A stretch of DNA of 64,000 bases from Truepera radiovictrix DSM 17093 (GTDB lineage Bacteria > Deinococcota > Deinococci > Deinococcales > Trueperaceae), in the NCBI RefSeq assembly GCF_000092425.1, contig NC_014221.1:1555001-1619000 (forward strand). Reading direction: 5' to 3'. Below the pieces are notes generated by a model that made no database searches, was not told where the DNA came from, and saw only the letters and a list, made by a program, of their open reading frames with translations. Below, in pieces: positions 50,979 through 61,930 of the stretch; position 1 is the first letter of the stretch, and each line of letters opens with the position of its first letter. The position numbers and the translations under genes are program-made.

Positions 50979-51003
50979 CGCGCCCCGGGGGCCTCCCTAT
51001 AAT
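50975..51003 (+). promoter_or_regulatory. Strong promoter TTGACG-17-TATAAT of the purine catabolism operon
   Basis: -35 TTGACG at 50975-50980 and a consensus -10 TATAAT at 50998-51003 with 17-nt spacing; the best sigma-70-type match in the window. The leader to uraD is about 55 nt. Confidence 0.85.
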
Positions 51004-51064
51004 CGGAGACAGCGTTCTTTACCCCGTTGCGCCCTCGCGATCCCCTGACGCCCCCCGGAGCCCG

Positions 51065-51586
51065 ATGCCCCCTCTAGAGACGCTCAACGCCGTTTCCGAC
51101 GCCGAGTTCGTCGCCCTTCTGGGCGGGGTGTTCGAGGGCTCGCCGTGGGTGGCCGCGGGCGCCGCCGCGGGGCGCCCCTACGCTTCTTTCGAGGCGCTCC
51201 ACGCGGCCATGGTGCGCGTCGTCGAGGGGGCGGGGGAGGGGGCGCAGCTAGAGCTGCTGCGCGCGCACCCCGACCTCGCCGGCAAGGCGGCGCTCGCGGG
51301 GGAGGTGAGCGCGGCCTCGAGCGCCGAGCAGGAGGGCGCGGGTCTAGACCGGCTCTCCGAGGCGTCGTTGGAGCGCTTTCACGCGCTCAACGCCCGCTAC
51401 CGCGAGCGCTTCGGCTTCCCCTTTATCCTGGCCGTCAGAGGGCACACGGCCCCGAGCATCCTGGCGTCTTTCGAGGCGCGCCTCGCTAACACCCCCGAGC
51501 AGGAGCGCGCGCGCGCCCTGCGTGAGGTCTTTCGCATCGCCCACTTCCGGCTCCGCGACCTCATCACCGAGTCACCTAGCTCATAG
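51065..51586 (+). CDS. uraD: OHCU decarboxylase
   Basis: 173 residues from ATG 51065. Decarboxylates 2-oxo-4-hydroxy-4-carboxy-5-ureidoimidazoline to S-allantoin. Family motifs: FVALLGGVFEGSPWVA at 14-29, LELLRAHPDLAGKAA near 60 with the catalytic His-Pro-Asp-Leu, and the GFPFILAVRGH segment near 118, followed by ALREVFRIAHFRL. First gene of the operon, so placed after the strong promoter. Earlier open frame reaching 50303 was rejected because it runs through two other genes. Confidence 0.94.
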   Translation: MPPLETLNAVSDAEFVALLGGVFEGSPWVAAGAAAGRPYASFEALHAAMVRVVEGAGEGAQLELLRAHPDLAGKAALAGEVSAASSAEQEGAGLDRLSEASLERFHALNARYRERFGFPFILAVRGHTAPSILASFEARLANTPEQERARALREVFRIAHFRLRDLITESPSS

Positions 51587-51628
51587 TCACCGAGCTCACC
51601 CCCTAGCCGCGACCGATAGGAGCGCCCC

Positions 51629-52552
51629 GTGACCCACCGCCCCACCCTCAGCGCCATCGACTACGGCAAGGGGGACATCGGCGTCTACCGCTTCGCCGCC
51701 CCCACCTACCGCGTCCCCGCGATCCCCGAGTCGCCCTTTACGGGCCGCGCGCACGACCTTTTCGCCGCCGAGGTGGGCGTGCAGGTCCTGGGCGGCCCCT
51801 TCGCGGCGGCCTACACCGAGGGCGACAACCGCAACGTCGTCGCCACCGACACGATGAAGAACTTTGTCCTCAAGCACGCGCTCGCGTTCGAGGGGGCGAC
51901 CCTGGAGGCGTTTTTGGACTCGCTCGGGCGCGCCTTTTTCGAGGCCTATCCGGACATGGAGACCTTACGGCTCACCGGCCGCGAGGTGCCCTTCGCCGCG
52001 GCGCCCGTCCGGCAAGGGGAGACCTTCGTCCCGAGCCCGGTGCTCCTGTCGCGCTCGCGGGGCGACTGCGGTGCGGCGGCGCTCCTCGTGACGCGCGAAG
52101 GGGTGCGCGAGCTCGAGAGTGGCCGGCTCGGGTTGCAGCTCCTGAAGACCACCGGCTCCTCGTTTGCGAGCTTTGCCCGCGACGCCCACACCACCCTCCC
52201 CGAGATGCACGACCGCCCCCTACTGATCTACCTCGACGCCTTTTGGCGCTACCGCGACCCCGCGGCGGCGCTCCAAACGGGGACGGGGGAGCTAACGGGC
52301 TACGTGGCTTCCGAGCAGGTGCGCGACCTTTTGGCGGCGACCTTTCACGACGTTAACAGCCGCTCGATCCAGCACCTCGTCTACGAGATGGGGGTGCGGC
52401 TGCTGGCACGCTTTCCGCAGCTCCGTGAGGTCCGCTTCGAGGCGCAAAACCGGCTTTGGGACCACGCTTTTAGCGACGACGAAACGGGCCGCAAGGTTCA
52501 CACCGACCCGCGCCCGCCGTACGGCCGCATCGGTCTCACGCTCACCGCCTAG
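51629..52552 (+). CDS. uox: Urate oxidase (uricase)
   Basis: 307 residues from GTG 51629. Cofactor-free T-fold enzyme that oxidises urate to 5-hydroxyisourate. The charge-relay Lys near residue 14 (Tyr-Gly-Lys-Gly) and Thr of [15 protein letters not shown] near 71 are present. [22 protein letters not shown] near 170 holds the substrate-binding Phe and Arg. [12 protein letters not shown] near 244 contains the Gln/Ser pair. The ending differs from the peroxisomal signal of eukaryotes, as expected. It lies between uraD and uraH, matching the three-step path to allantoin. Confidence 0.95.
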   Translation: MTHRPTLSAIDYGKGDIGVYRFAAPTYRVPAIPESPFTGRAHDLFAAEVGVQVLGGPFAAAYTEGDNRNVVATDTMKNFVLKHALAFEGATLEAFLDSLGRAFFEAYPDMETLRLTGREVPFAAAPVRQGETFVPSPVLLSRSRGDCGAAALLVTREGVRELESGRLGLQLLKTTGSSFASFARDAHTTLPEMHDRPLLIYLDAFWRYRDPAAALQTGTGELTGYVASEQVRDLLAATFHDVNSRSIQHLVYEMGVRLLARFPQLREVRFEAQNRLWDHAFSDDETGRKVHTDPRPPYGRIGLTLTA

Positions 52553-52554
52553 TC

Positions 52555-52908
52555 ATGGGCCGCCTCAGCACCCACGTCCTAGACACCGCCCACGGCCAGC
52601 CGGCGGCGGGCGTCGAGGTGAGGCTCTACCGCGTCGCTGCGGGCGCGCGCGAGCCCCTGGCGTGCACCCACACGAACGCCGACGGCCGCACCGACGCGCC
52701 GCTGCTCGCCGGCGGCGCGTTCACCGCCGGCGTCTACGAGCTCGTCTTCGGCGTCGGCGCCTACTTCCGGGGGCGCGGCCTGGCGCTCCCCGACCCGCCC
52801 TTTTTAGACGAGGTGACGGTGCGCCTCGGCGTCGCGGACGCCGAGGCGGCCTACCACGTACCGCTCCTCGTCTCCCCGTGGAGCTACAGCACCTACCGGG
52901 GGTCGTGA
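52555..52908 (+). CDS. uraH: 5-hydroxyisourate hydrolase
   Basis: 117 residues. Transthyretin-related hydrolase that opens 5-hydroxyisourate. [14 protein letters not shown] at 4-17 carries the first catalytic His; the Arg of VEVRLYRV near 25 is the second; the protein ends Tyr-Arg-Gly-Ser, the family's C-terminal signature. Full length. It begins 2 nt after uricase. A heptamer array starts 9 nt after its stop, inside the operon. Confidence 0.95.
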   Translation: MGRLSTHVLDTAHGQPAAGVEVRLYRVAAGAREPLACTHTNADGRTDAPLLAGGAFTAGVYELVFGVGAYFRGRGLALPDPPFLDEVTVRLGVADAEAAYHVPLLVSPWSYSTYRGS

Positions 52909-52917
52909 TGGCGGCGT

Positions 52918-52983
52918 GTGGCGCGCGGCCGGTAGCGCGTGGGGGACCCGCCACAGATCACACGTCACGAGCCACGGGCCACC
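52918..52983. repeat. Inverted heptamer array, copy E, inside the purine operon
   Basis: Nine 7-bp units in register (GTGGCGC, GCGGCCG, GTAGCGC, GTGGGGG, then ACCCGCC, ACAGATC, ACACGTC, ACGAGCC, ACGGGCC), between the uraH stop and the allB start. It may form a hairpin that affects mRNA stability or read-through into allB. Confidence 0.82.
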
Positions 52984-52995
52984 CCGAGGGCGCCC

Positions 52996-54339
52996 GTGCT
53001 TGACCTCGCCCTCCGCGGCGGCCTGGTGGTCACCCCCGAGGGGGTCCGGGAGGGTGACGTGGGGTTCGAGGGGGGCATGGTCGCCGAGGTCGGCGCGGTC
53101 GGGCGGGCGCGCGCCGAAAGGGACGTGCGCGGGCTCTACGTGCTCCCCGGGCTCATCGACGTGCACGTCCACTTTAACGAACCGGGGCGCACCCACTGGG
53201 AGGGCTTCGCCACGGGGAGCGCGGCGCTCGCGGCGGGGGGCGGCACCCTGTTCGCCGAGATGCCGCTCAACGCCCACCCGCCCCTTTTAAGGGCCGCCGA
53301 CTTTCACGCCAAGGTCGCCGCGGCCGCCGCCCTCTCCCGCACCGACTTCGCCCTCTGGGGCGGCCTGACGCCGGACAACCTCGAGCACCTCGCTGAGCTC
53401 GCCGAACTCGGCGTAGTCGGTTTCAAGGCGTTTATGTGCCCCTCGGGGATCCCCGAGTTTCGCGCCGCCGACGACGAGACCCTCTTCGAGGGGCTGACGC
53501 GCGCCGCTATGCTCGGGCTCCCCGTCGCCGTGCACGCCGAGAGCGCGGCGATCACGGGCGCGCTCGCCGCGCGCGCCCGCGCGGCGGGGGGGCGGGGCGT
53601 GCGCGACTACCTCGCCTCGAGGCCCCCCGTGGCGGAGCTCGAGGCCGTCTCCCGCGCCCTCTACCTCGCCGAGGCCGCGGGGGCCGAGGTGCACCTCGTC
53701 CACCTCAGCACCGCGCGCGCCACGCAGCTCGTCGCGGCGGCCAGGGCGCGGGGTGTGCGCGCGAGCTGCGAGACCTGCCCGCACTACCTGCTCTTTACCG
53801 ACGAGGACGCCGCGCGTCTGGGCGCCCCCCTCAAGTGCGCTCCGCCGGTGCGCTCCGCCGCCGAGCGCCAGGCGTTGCTGGGGGCTCTCTGCGCCGGCGA
53901 GGTCGACCTCGTCGCCTCCGACCACTCGCCTGCGCCCCCCGAGCTCAAGGCCTCCGAGGACGCGTTCGCGGTGTGGGGCGGCGTCTCCGGCGTTCAGACG
54001 ACGCGCGCGGCGCTGCTATCGCTCGGGCTCACGCTCCCCGAGGTCGCTCGCCTCACCGCCGCCGCCCCCGCCGCGCGCTTCCGGCTGCCGCGCAAGGGGC
54101 GGCTCGCGCCCGGGATGGACGCCGACGTGACGCTCCTCGACCTGAGCGCCACGACCACCTTCACGCCCGAGAACCTCCTCACCCGCCACAAGGTGAGCCC
54201 GTACGTGGGGCGGACGCTGCCGGGGCGCGTCGTCGCCACCTACGGGCGGGGCCGCCTCCTCTTCGAGGCGGGCGCGCCGCCCACGCTCCCCCCCGTGACG
54301 GGCCGCTTCGTCCGCCCCACCGCTGAAAGGACCCCATGA
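52996..54339 (+). CDS. allB: Allantoinase
   Basis: 447 residues from GTG 52996. Amidohydrolase that opens allantoin to allantoate with two metal ions. Metal motif DVHVHFNEPGRTHWEGF near 56; bridging Lys in VVGFKAFMCPSG near 143; His in VAVHAESA near 178; HLVHLSTARA near 236; Asp in LVASDHSPAP near 307. GAPLKCAPPVR and the C-terminal DADVTLLDL are typical of allantoinase over dihydropyrimidinase. An in-frame ATG-like extension into the heptamer array was rejected. The stop overlaps the next start (ATGA). Confidence 0.94.
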   Translation: MLDLALRGGLVVTPEGVREGDVGFEGGMVAEVGAVGRARAERDVRGLYVLPGLIDVHVHFNEPGRTHWEGFATGSAALAAGGGTLFAEMPLNAHPPLLRAADFHAKVAAAAALSRTDFALWGGLTPDNLEHLAELAELGVVGFKAFMCPSGIPEFRAADDETLFEGLTRAAMLGLPVAVHAESAAITGALAARARAAGGRGVRDYLASRPPVAELEAVSRALYLAEAAGAEVHLVHLSTARATQLVAAARARGVRASCETCPHYLLFTDEDAARLGAPLKCAPPVRSAAERQALLGALCAGEVDLVASDHSPAPPELKASEDAFAVWGGVSGVQTTRAALLSLGLTLPEVARLTAAAPAARFRLPRKGRLAPGMDADVTLLDLSATTTFTPENLLTRHKVSPYVGRTLPGRVVATYGRGRLLFEAGAPPTLPPVTGRFVRPTAERTP

Positions 54340-55142
54340 CGCTCACCCCCTTCGGCCACACCCGCACCCGCGTCACCCCCACGCACGCCCTACTCAGTCC
54401 CGACGGCCACGTCGCCACCCGGCTCCCGGGGTGGGAGGCGACGGACACCGTGGTGCTCATCTCGCCGCAGCTCGGCGCGCGCTTTACGCAGCTTTTGGCG
54501 CACCTCGGCGCGGGCGGGGCCTGGTCGGGGGCGGTGCCCGGGGGGCTCGAGCGCTTCGTCTTCGTCGTCGCTGGCGAGGTTGTGCTGGCGCTCGCCGGCG
54601 AGACCCACGCGCTCCCCCCCCACGGCTACGCCTACGTCCCCCCTGAGACGCCCCACACCCTGCGCGCGGCCGCCCCGGCGACGCTCTGCGTCTTCGAGCG
54701 CCGCTACGTCCCCCTCGACGGTGCAAGTAGGTCATCGGCGCTAGCCGAAGGGCCCGTGGCCCTAACCTCGGCGCCGGAGGTCGTGGTCGGCAACGCGGCC
54801 GAGGTACCCGGCGAACCCTTTTTGGGCGACGAGGGGGTGCGGGTCCGCAAGCTGCTGCCCGAGGCGCGGGCCTTTGACCTCATGGTGAGCACCATGACCT
54901 TCGCGCCGGGCTCGAGCCTGCCCTACGCCGAGACGCACGTCATGGAGCACGGGCTGCTGATGCTCGCGGGCGGCGGCGTCTACCGGCTCGCCGAGAGCTG
55001 GTACCCGGTCGCGGCGGGCGACGCCATCTACATGGCGCCCTACTGCCCGCAGTGGTTCGGCGCCCTCGGCAAGGTGCCGAGCACCTATCTGCTCTACAAG
55101 GACGCGCCGCGCGAACCGTTCGCGCTCGAGGCCGGAAGCTGA
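54336..55142 (+). CDS. allE: (S)-ureidoglycine aminohydrolase
   Basis: 268 residues; starts inside the allB stop (ATGA). Bicupin that releases ammonia from S-ureidoglycine to give S-ureidoglycolate. Cupin 1 about 40-120 (GLERFVFVVAGEVVLAL, with AYVPPETPHTL). Cupin 2 about 185-265: FAPGSSLPYAETHVMEHGLLMLAGGGVYRL carries the Mn ligands Glu, His, His and Gln, with MAPYCPQWFGA at the end. Length is that of YlbA. Sequence and order match the allantoin pathway. Confidence 0.92.
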   Translation: MTLTPFGHTRTRVTPTHALLSPDGHVATRLPGWEATDTVVLISPQLGARFTQLLAHLGAGGAWSGAVPGGLERFVFVVAGEVVLALAGETHALPPHGYAYVPPETPHTLRAAAPATLCVFERRYVPLDGASRSSALAEGPVALTSAPEVVVGNAAEVPGEPFLGDEGVRVRKLLPEARAFDLMVSTMTFAPGSSLPYAETHVMEHGLLMLAGGGVYRLAESWYPVAAGDAIYMAPYCPQWFGALGKVPSTYLLYKDAPREPFALEAGS

Positions 55143-56389
55143 TGGAGCTGCCCGTCGACGCCGCCCGCATAAGCCGCGAGCTCGACACCCTCGCGGGGTT
55201 TACGGACGACCCCGCCCCGGCCGTGACCCGCGTCGTCTACACCCCGACCGACCTCAAAGCGCGCGCCTACGTGCGCGCGCTTTTGCGCGAGGCCGGCCTG
55301 ACGCTGCGCGAGGACGGCCTGGGCAACCTCTTCGCCCGCTGGGAGGGGGCGCGCCCCGAGCTCTCGGCCGTGGCCACGGGGTCGCACCTAGACGCCATCC
55401 CGCACGCGGGCCGCTTCGACGGCACGGTAGGCGTCCTGGGCGCGCTGGAGGCCTTTCGCGCCCTCCGCGCGGCGGGGTTTGTACCCCTGCGGCCGCTCGA
55501 GCTCGTCGTCTTTACCTCCGAGGAGCCCACGCGCTTCGGGGTCGGCTGCTTGGGGTCGCGCGCGCTCGCCGGGGTGCTCACCCCCGAACAGCTGGCCGCG
55601 CTGCGCGACGCGGACGGTGTGAGCGTCCCCGAGGCCGCGCGCGCGGCCGGTTTCACCGCCCCCTTGGAGGCGGTCGCGCTGCGCGCGGGGCACTTTCACG
55701 CCTTCGTCGAGCTGCACATCGAGCAGGGGCCGCAGCTCGAGGCTGCTGGCGTCCCCATCGGCGTCGTGACGGCCATTGCCGCGCCCGCGACGCTGCACCT
55801 CACGCTGACGGGCAGCGGCGGCCACGCCGGGGCGGTTCTCATGCGCGGCCGCCGCGACGCGCTCCTTGCGGCCGCCGAGGTCGCGCTCGCGGTCGAGGCC
55901 GCCGCGCTCGCCACCGAAGACCCCGACACGGTCGCCACGGTCGGTATCCTAGACGTCCACCCGCGCGCGGTGAACGCCATCCCAAACCGCGCCTTTTTGA
56001 CGGTCGACGCCCGCGACACCCACGAGGGCCGCCGCGACGCCCTCGTCGCCCGCATCCGCGCCGACGTTCAAGAGGTCGCCGAGCGGCGGGGGGTTGCGGC
56101 CGAGGTCGTGCTCGTCAACGCCGACCCGCCCGCCGCCTGCGACCCCGCCCTCGTCGCCGCTGCCGAGCGCGCCGCCGCAGCTGCCGGTCTCCCGTCGCAG
56201 CGGTTGGTGAGCCGCGCCTACCACGACACCCTCTTCATGGCGCGCGTGTGCCGCGTGGGGATGGTCTTCATCCCCTCCCAGGGCGGCGTCAGCCACCGCC
56301 CCGACGAGTACAGCAGCCCGCAGGAGGTCGCCCAGGGGGTCGAGGTCCTGGCGCGGACGTTGGCGGCGCTCGCCTCGGAACCCGATTAG
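55142..56389 (+). CDS. allC: Allantoate amidohydrolase
   Basis: 415 residues from ATG 55142 (TGATG overlap with allE). M20-family dimetal enzyme that converts allantoate to ureidoglycine, ammonia and CO2. First metal pair in ATGSHLDAIPHAGRFDGTVGVL near 80-100, Glu pair in VFTSEEPTRFG near 128, FVELHIEQGPQL near 190, lid/dimer Gly-His-Ala-Gly near 223, and His in PSQGGVSHRPDEYS near 382. N-carbamoyl amino-acid hydrolases look similar, but the context makes AllC far more likely. The 3' end overlaps the convergent HNH gene by 4 bp. Confidence 0.92.
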   Translation: MELPVDAARISRELDTLAGFTDDPAPAVTRVVYTPTDLKARAYVRALLREAGLTLREDGLGNLFARWEGARPELSAVATGSHLDAIPHAGRFDGTVGVLGALEAFRALRAAGFVPLRPLELVVFTSEEPTRFGVGCLGSRALAGVLTPEQLAALRDADGVSVPEAARAAGFTAPLEAVALRAGHFHAFVELHIEQGPQLEAAGVPIGVVTAIAAPATLHLTLTGSGGHAGAVLMRGRRDALLAAAEVALAVEAAALATEDPDTVATVGILDVHPRAVNAIPNRAFLTVDARDTHEGRRDALVARIRADVQEVAERRGVAAEVVLVNADPPAACDPALVAAAERAAAAAGLPSQRLVSRAYHDTLFMARVCRVGMVFIPSQGGVSHRPDEYSSPQEVAQGVEVLARTLAALASEPD

Positions 56390-57105
56390 GCTTTTCGGCG
56401 GCGCGCGAGGAGCGCCTTGACCTCCTCGAGGGAGTAAGCAGGTTTTCTCTGGTGAATGATGGCGTGACAGTTGGGGCACACGGGGCGCAAGTCCGTCAGA
56501 GGATCGACAACATATTCCTCACCGATTTGAGAGAGTTCGGTGAGGTGATGAACGTGGATAACACCCCTGAACGCTTCGCCGTAAACCTCACCAAACGAAA
56601 AGCCGCAGATGTAGCACGCCGTGCCGTAGTGCTCGAGGCAGCGTCGCCGCGCCTCTGGGTTGCGCTCGTACGCGTTCGTGAGCGTGCGGACGAGCTTTCC
56701 TTCCCGTAACCACTGTTCTTCCTCGGGGTCTTGTTGCGGCTCGGCAGCAGCGACCAGGCCGAGCTGCTCGAGCGCCTCTTGAACTTGGGGTCTTAAGGTC
56801 CACGCGCATTCGCCCGTCGGCCAGGCCATCGTAACCAGAGACTGGACCGGGTACTCAAGGGCTAGGCCTAGCGCGTCGGCGAGGCGCCTGCCGAGCTTGC
56901 CGTAGTGGAGGTTGGCCGCGCCAAAGTGCTTGTAGCCTGTGCGGCGCGCCATCTCCTTCGCCGTCACCGTCATGCGCGGTGCCGCGTAGTGCGCCCTCAA
57001 CAGCTTGAGGTCGTTTTCTGTCAGGCGTAGCTGACTCAGCGCACGAAAGACGTCAGCAGCTGGCCGCGCCTCCAGATGCGCCTCGGCGTCGTCGAAGTTG
57101 AGCAT
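56386..57105 (-). CDS. HNH endonuclease, McrA-like
   Basis: 239 residues. The N-terminal part (1-85) is helical with GYKHFGAANLHYGKLGRRL, seen as a separate module in related nucleases. A linker of about 60 residues follows. The HNH domain at 165-238 carries the zinc pairs Cys-Tyr-Ile-Cys and Cys-Pro-Asn-Cys, the active IHVHHLTELS and Asp-Leu-Arg-Pro-Val. The arrangement is that of McrA-like enzymes that cut modified DNA. DNA is lower in GC than the operon around it. The gene interrupts the purine cluster on the opposite strand. TAGCAT at 57115-57120 is a possible -10. Confidence 0.82.
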   Translation of the reverse strand: MLNFDDAEAHLEARPAADVFRALSQLRLTENDLKLLRAHYAAPRMTVTAKEMARRTGYKHFGAANLHYGKLGRRLADALGLALEYPVQSLVTMAWPTGECAWTLRPQVQEALEQLGLVAAAEPQQDPEEEQWLREGKLVRTLTNAYERNPEARRRCLEHYGTACYICGFSFGEVYGEAFRGVIHVHHLTELSQIGEEYVVDPLTDLRPVCPNCHAIIHQRKPAYSLEEVKALLARRRKA

Positions 57106-57215
57106 GGTGCGCCAATGCTACCAGCTCGTGACGTAACGCTGGCCTCGTAAGGCGCTTCGGCGCGTGCAGTGGGGTATGGGGAACGCTGGGCCGCTCTGCA
57201 TTTTAGGGGATGGCT

Positions 57216-58181
57216 CTAGGACGCCCCCGCAGCGCCCCGGGAGCGGCGCACGAGCGGCAGCAGCCGCGATACGAGCGCCAGCACGGGGAGTTCGACGAGC
57301 GGCCCGACGATCAGGGCGAGCGCCACGAGGGGGCGGCCCGGAAACGCCGTGACGGCTACCGCGAGCGCCACGGGTGAGTTGCGCGCGAGCGTCGCGAAGA
57401 CGAGCCCCGTGCGGGCGGCCTTGCTCAGCCCGGCGGCGCGCCCGAGCCGCAGGGCGAGGGCGAAGTTGACGGCGAAAAAGAGGAGCAGCGGCGGCAGCAG
57501 CTGGAGCGCCACCTCGGGTTGCGCCAGCAGCGCCCCCCCTTGCGAGGCGAAGGTGGCCGCGATCGCCCCGCAAAGAGCGGCGAGCTGCAGCGGCTCGAGG
57601 GTGGGTAAAAGCGCCTCCAAGCGCGCCCCTCGGCCCGTGCGGCGTGCCAGGGTGCGCACCAACGTCGCGGCGGCGAGCGGCAGGGCGAGCGCCCACACGA
57701 CGCTCTCGGCGAGCGCGCCCGGCGGCAGCGGTACGAGCGTGCCGGCGAGGAGCAGCAGGTAGAGCGGCAGCAGCAGCAGCTGCAGCACCAGGTGCCAGGG
57801 GAGCAGCGCAGCCCCGAGGCGGACGTCGCCGCGGGCGAGGCCGGTAAAGACCAGGTACCAGTCGGTGCAGGGCGTCACGAGCAGCATGAGGAGCCCGATG
57901 CGCAGGTCGGGCTGACCCCGCAGAAAGAGCGCCCCGAGGAGCCACCCGAAAAGGGGCGTCCAAAGGAAGTTGAGCCCCAAGCTGAGGCCCGTAAACCGGA
58001 GGTTGCGAAAGGCCCCCCCGAGGCCGCGCAGCGGGACGCGCAGAAACACCCCGGTGAGCATTACCATGAGCAAGGGCAGGACGAGCCCTTCGGCCCCGGC
58101 GGCGAGCTGCGGCGCCTGCCCGAGCGCGAGCCCGAAAAGCGCGGCAGCGAGGATCAGCAGGGGTTGCGTCAGTTCGGCCAC
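57216..58181 (-). CDS. ACR3/bile-acid:sodium symporter family transporter
   Basis: 321 residues from GTG 58181. About 10 membrane helices. LNFLWTPLFGWLLG near 70, the substrate-site segment LVTPCTDWYLVFTGLARGD near 101-119, including the conserved Cys of ACR3 arsenite carriers, and FATLARNSPVALAVAV near 270. The Cys makes an arsenite efflux role possible. No arsR or arsC gene is in the region, so a different organic anion is equally open. Transcribed away from xdhA. Confidence 0.83.
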   Translation of the reverse strand: MAELTQPLLILAAALFGLALGQAPQLAAGAEGLVLPLLMVMLTGVFLRVPLRGLGGAFRNLRFTGLSLGLNFLWTPLFGWLLGALFLRGQPDLRIGLLMLLVTPCTDWYLVFTGLARGDVRLGAALLPWHLVLQLLLLPLYLLLLAGTLVPLPPGALAESVVWALALPLAAATLVRTLARRTGRGARLEALLPTLEPLQLAALCGAIAATFASQGGALLAQPEVALQLLPPLLLFFAVNFALALRLGRAAGLSKAARTGLVFATLARNSPVALAVAVTAFPGRPLVALALIVGPLVELPVLALVSRLLPLVRRSRGAAGAS

Positions 58182-58187
58182 CCCGTG

Positions 58188-58193
58188 AGTCTA
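58188..58193 (-). promoter_or_regulatory. -10 element TAGACT of the ACR3-like gene
   Basis: Minus-strand TAGACT ends 6 nt before GTG 58181; leaderless. The divergent xdh promoter starts 15 nt away. Confidence 0.55.
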
Positions 58194-58207
58194 CCGCCGC
58201 GCTACCC

Positions 58208-58236
58208 TTGCAACGGACGCCTGGAGCGCGCACAAT
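58208..58236 (+). promoter_or_regulatory. xdh promoter TTGCAA-17-CACAAT
   Basis: -35 TTGCAA at 58208-58213 and -10 CACAAT at 58231-58236 with a 17-nt spacer; ATG 58242 follows after 5 nt, so the xdhA mRNA is leaderless. Confidence 0.68.
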
Positions 58237-58241
58237 GGGGA

Positions 58242-59587
58242 ATGTCGGCTCTTTTTCGCCTTAACGGCGCCCCCGTGCGCGCCGAGACCCCCTCGCAGAT
58301 GCTGCTCTACTTCCTGCGCGCGCGCGGCCTCACGGGCACCAAGGAGGGCTGCGCCGAGGGCGACTGCGGCGCCTGCACCGTGGCGCTGCGCACGCCGGCG
58401 GGCTTCGAGGCGGTCAACAGCTGCCTCCTGCCGGTGGGCGCGGTCGCCGGCCGCGACGTCGTCACGGTCGAGGGGCTCGCTCAAGGGGGGACGCTGCACC
58501 CCGTGCAGGAGGCACTCGCGGCCGCAGGTGGGTCGCAGTGCGGCTTCTGCACGCCGGGGTTCGTGATGAGCCTCTTTGCCGCGTTCTACAGCGGCGAGCG
58601 GGGGGACGACGTCCTCGGGGGCAACCTCTGCCGCTGCACGGGCTACGTCCCCATCCGCGCGGCGCTGCGCTCGCTCCCGGCGCCGAACCCGGACGACCCC
58701 TTCCTGAGGCCGCCCGCGCCCCTTCCCGCCCCGAGCGCCATGGCGGGCTTTTTCGCGCCCACGTCCCTCCCCGAGCTCTTCGCGCTGCTCGCGGAGCACC
58801 CCGAAGCCAAGCTCCTCGCCGGCGGCACCGACGTCGGGGTCGAGATGAACACCGTCGGGCGGGTCTACCCGGTGCTGGTGTCGCTCGCGTCGGTTGCGGA
58901 GCTGCAGGCGCTCGAGGACGCGGGAGACGCCGTCCGGGTGGGTGCGGGGGTGACGCTCTCGCGGCTAGAGCGCGAACTAAGGGGCGTTTTTCCCGCCCTA
59001 GACGACATGCTCGCCCACTTCGCCGCGCGCCCCATCCGTAACCGCGCGACGGTTGGCGGCAACTTGGGGACCGCTTCGCCCGTCGGCGACCTCGCACCGG
59101 TCTTTTTGGCCCTGGACGCGCAGCTCGAGCTGGTCTCGGCGGCGGGCGCGCGGACGCTCCCGCTCGGGGACTTTTTCACCGGTTACCGCGCCACCGCGCT
59201 CCGGCCGGGCGAGCTCATCGCCGCCGTGCGGCTCCCCAAACGCCAACCCGCGCTCACGCGCGCCTACAAGGTCAGCAAGCGCGCCGCTGATGACATCAGC
59301 ACGGTTTCGGCGGCCTTCGCCGTCGCGCTGAGTGCGGCGGGCCGCGTCGAGACGGCCCGCCTCGCCTACGGCGGGGTCGCGGCCACCCCGGTGCGCGCGC
59401 TTGCTGTCGAGCGCGCGCTCGTGGGGCGGCCCTGGAGCGCGGCGACCGTCCGCGAGGCGGCGGCGGCGCTGCGCGCGGCCTTCACCCCGCTCTCCGACCT
59501 GCGCGGGAGCGCGGCGTACCGCTCGCGTTTGGTCGGCAACCTCTTCGAGCGGTTTTTCTATGAAAGCACCCCCGAGGCGGCGCGCCC

Positions 59588-59591
<4 letters not shown>
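58242..59591 (+). CDS. xdhA: Xanthine dehydrogenase, iron-sulfur and FAD subunit
   Basis: 449 residues from ATG 58242. [2Fe-2S] cluster 1: Cys residues in GCAEGDCGACTV near 40-51 plus a later Cys near 68. Cluster 2: CGFCTPGF near 105 and CRCTGY near 132. FAD domain (from about 170): LLAGGTDVGVEMN near 193, NRATVGGNLGTASPVGDLAPV near 267, and a final helical part. It passes electrons from the Mo site to NAD. The long upstream open frame overlaps the ACR3 gene and was rejected. The stop overlaps xdhB (ATGA). Confidence 0.94.
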
Positions 59592-61927
<2,336 letters not shown>

Positions 61928-61930
61928 GGC

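Noticed and set aside
50303-51064. Upstream extension of uraD
   Set aside because: It runs through the SOD and rhodanese genes in another frame and upstream of the mapped promoter.
57792-58241. 150-residue N-terminal extension of xdhA
   Set aside because: It lies antisense over the ACR3 gene and upstream of the xdh promoter; the iron-sulfur domain begins right after ATG 58242.
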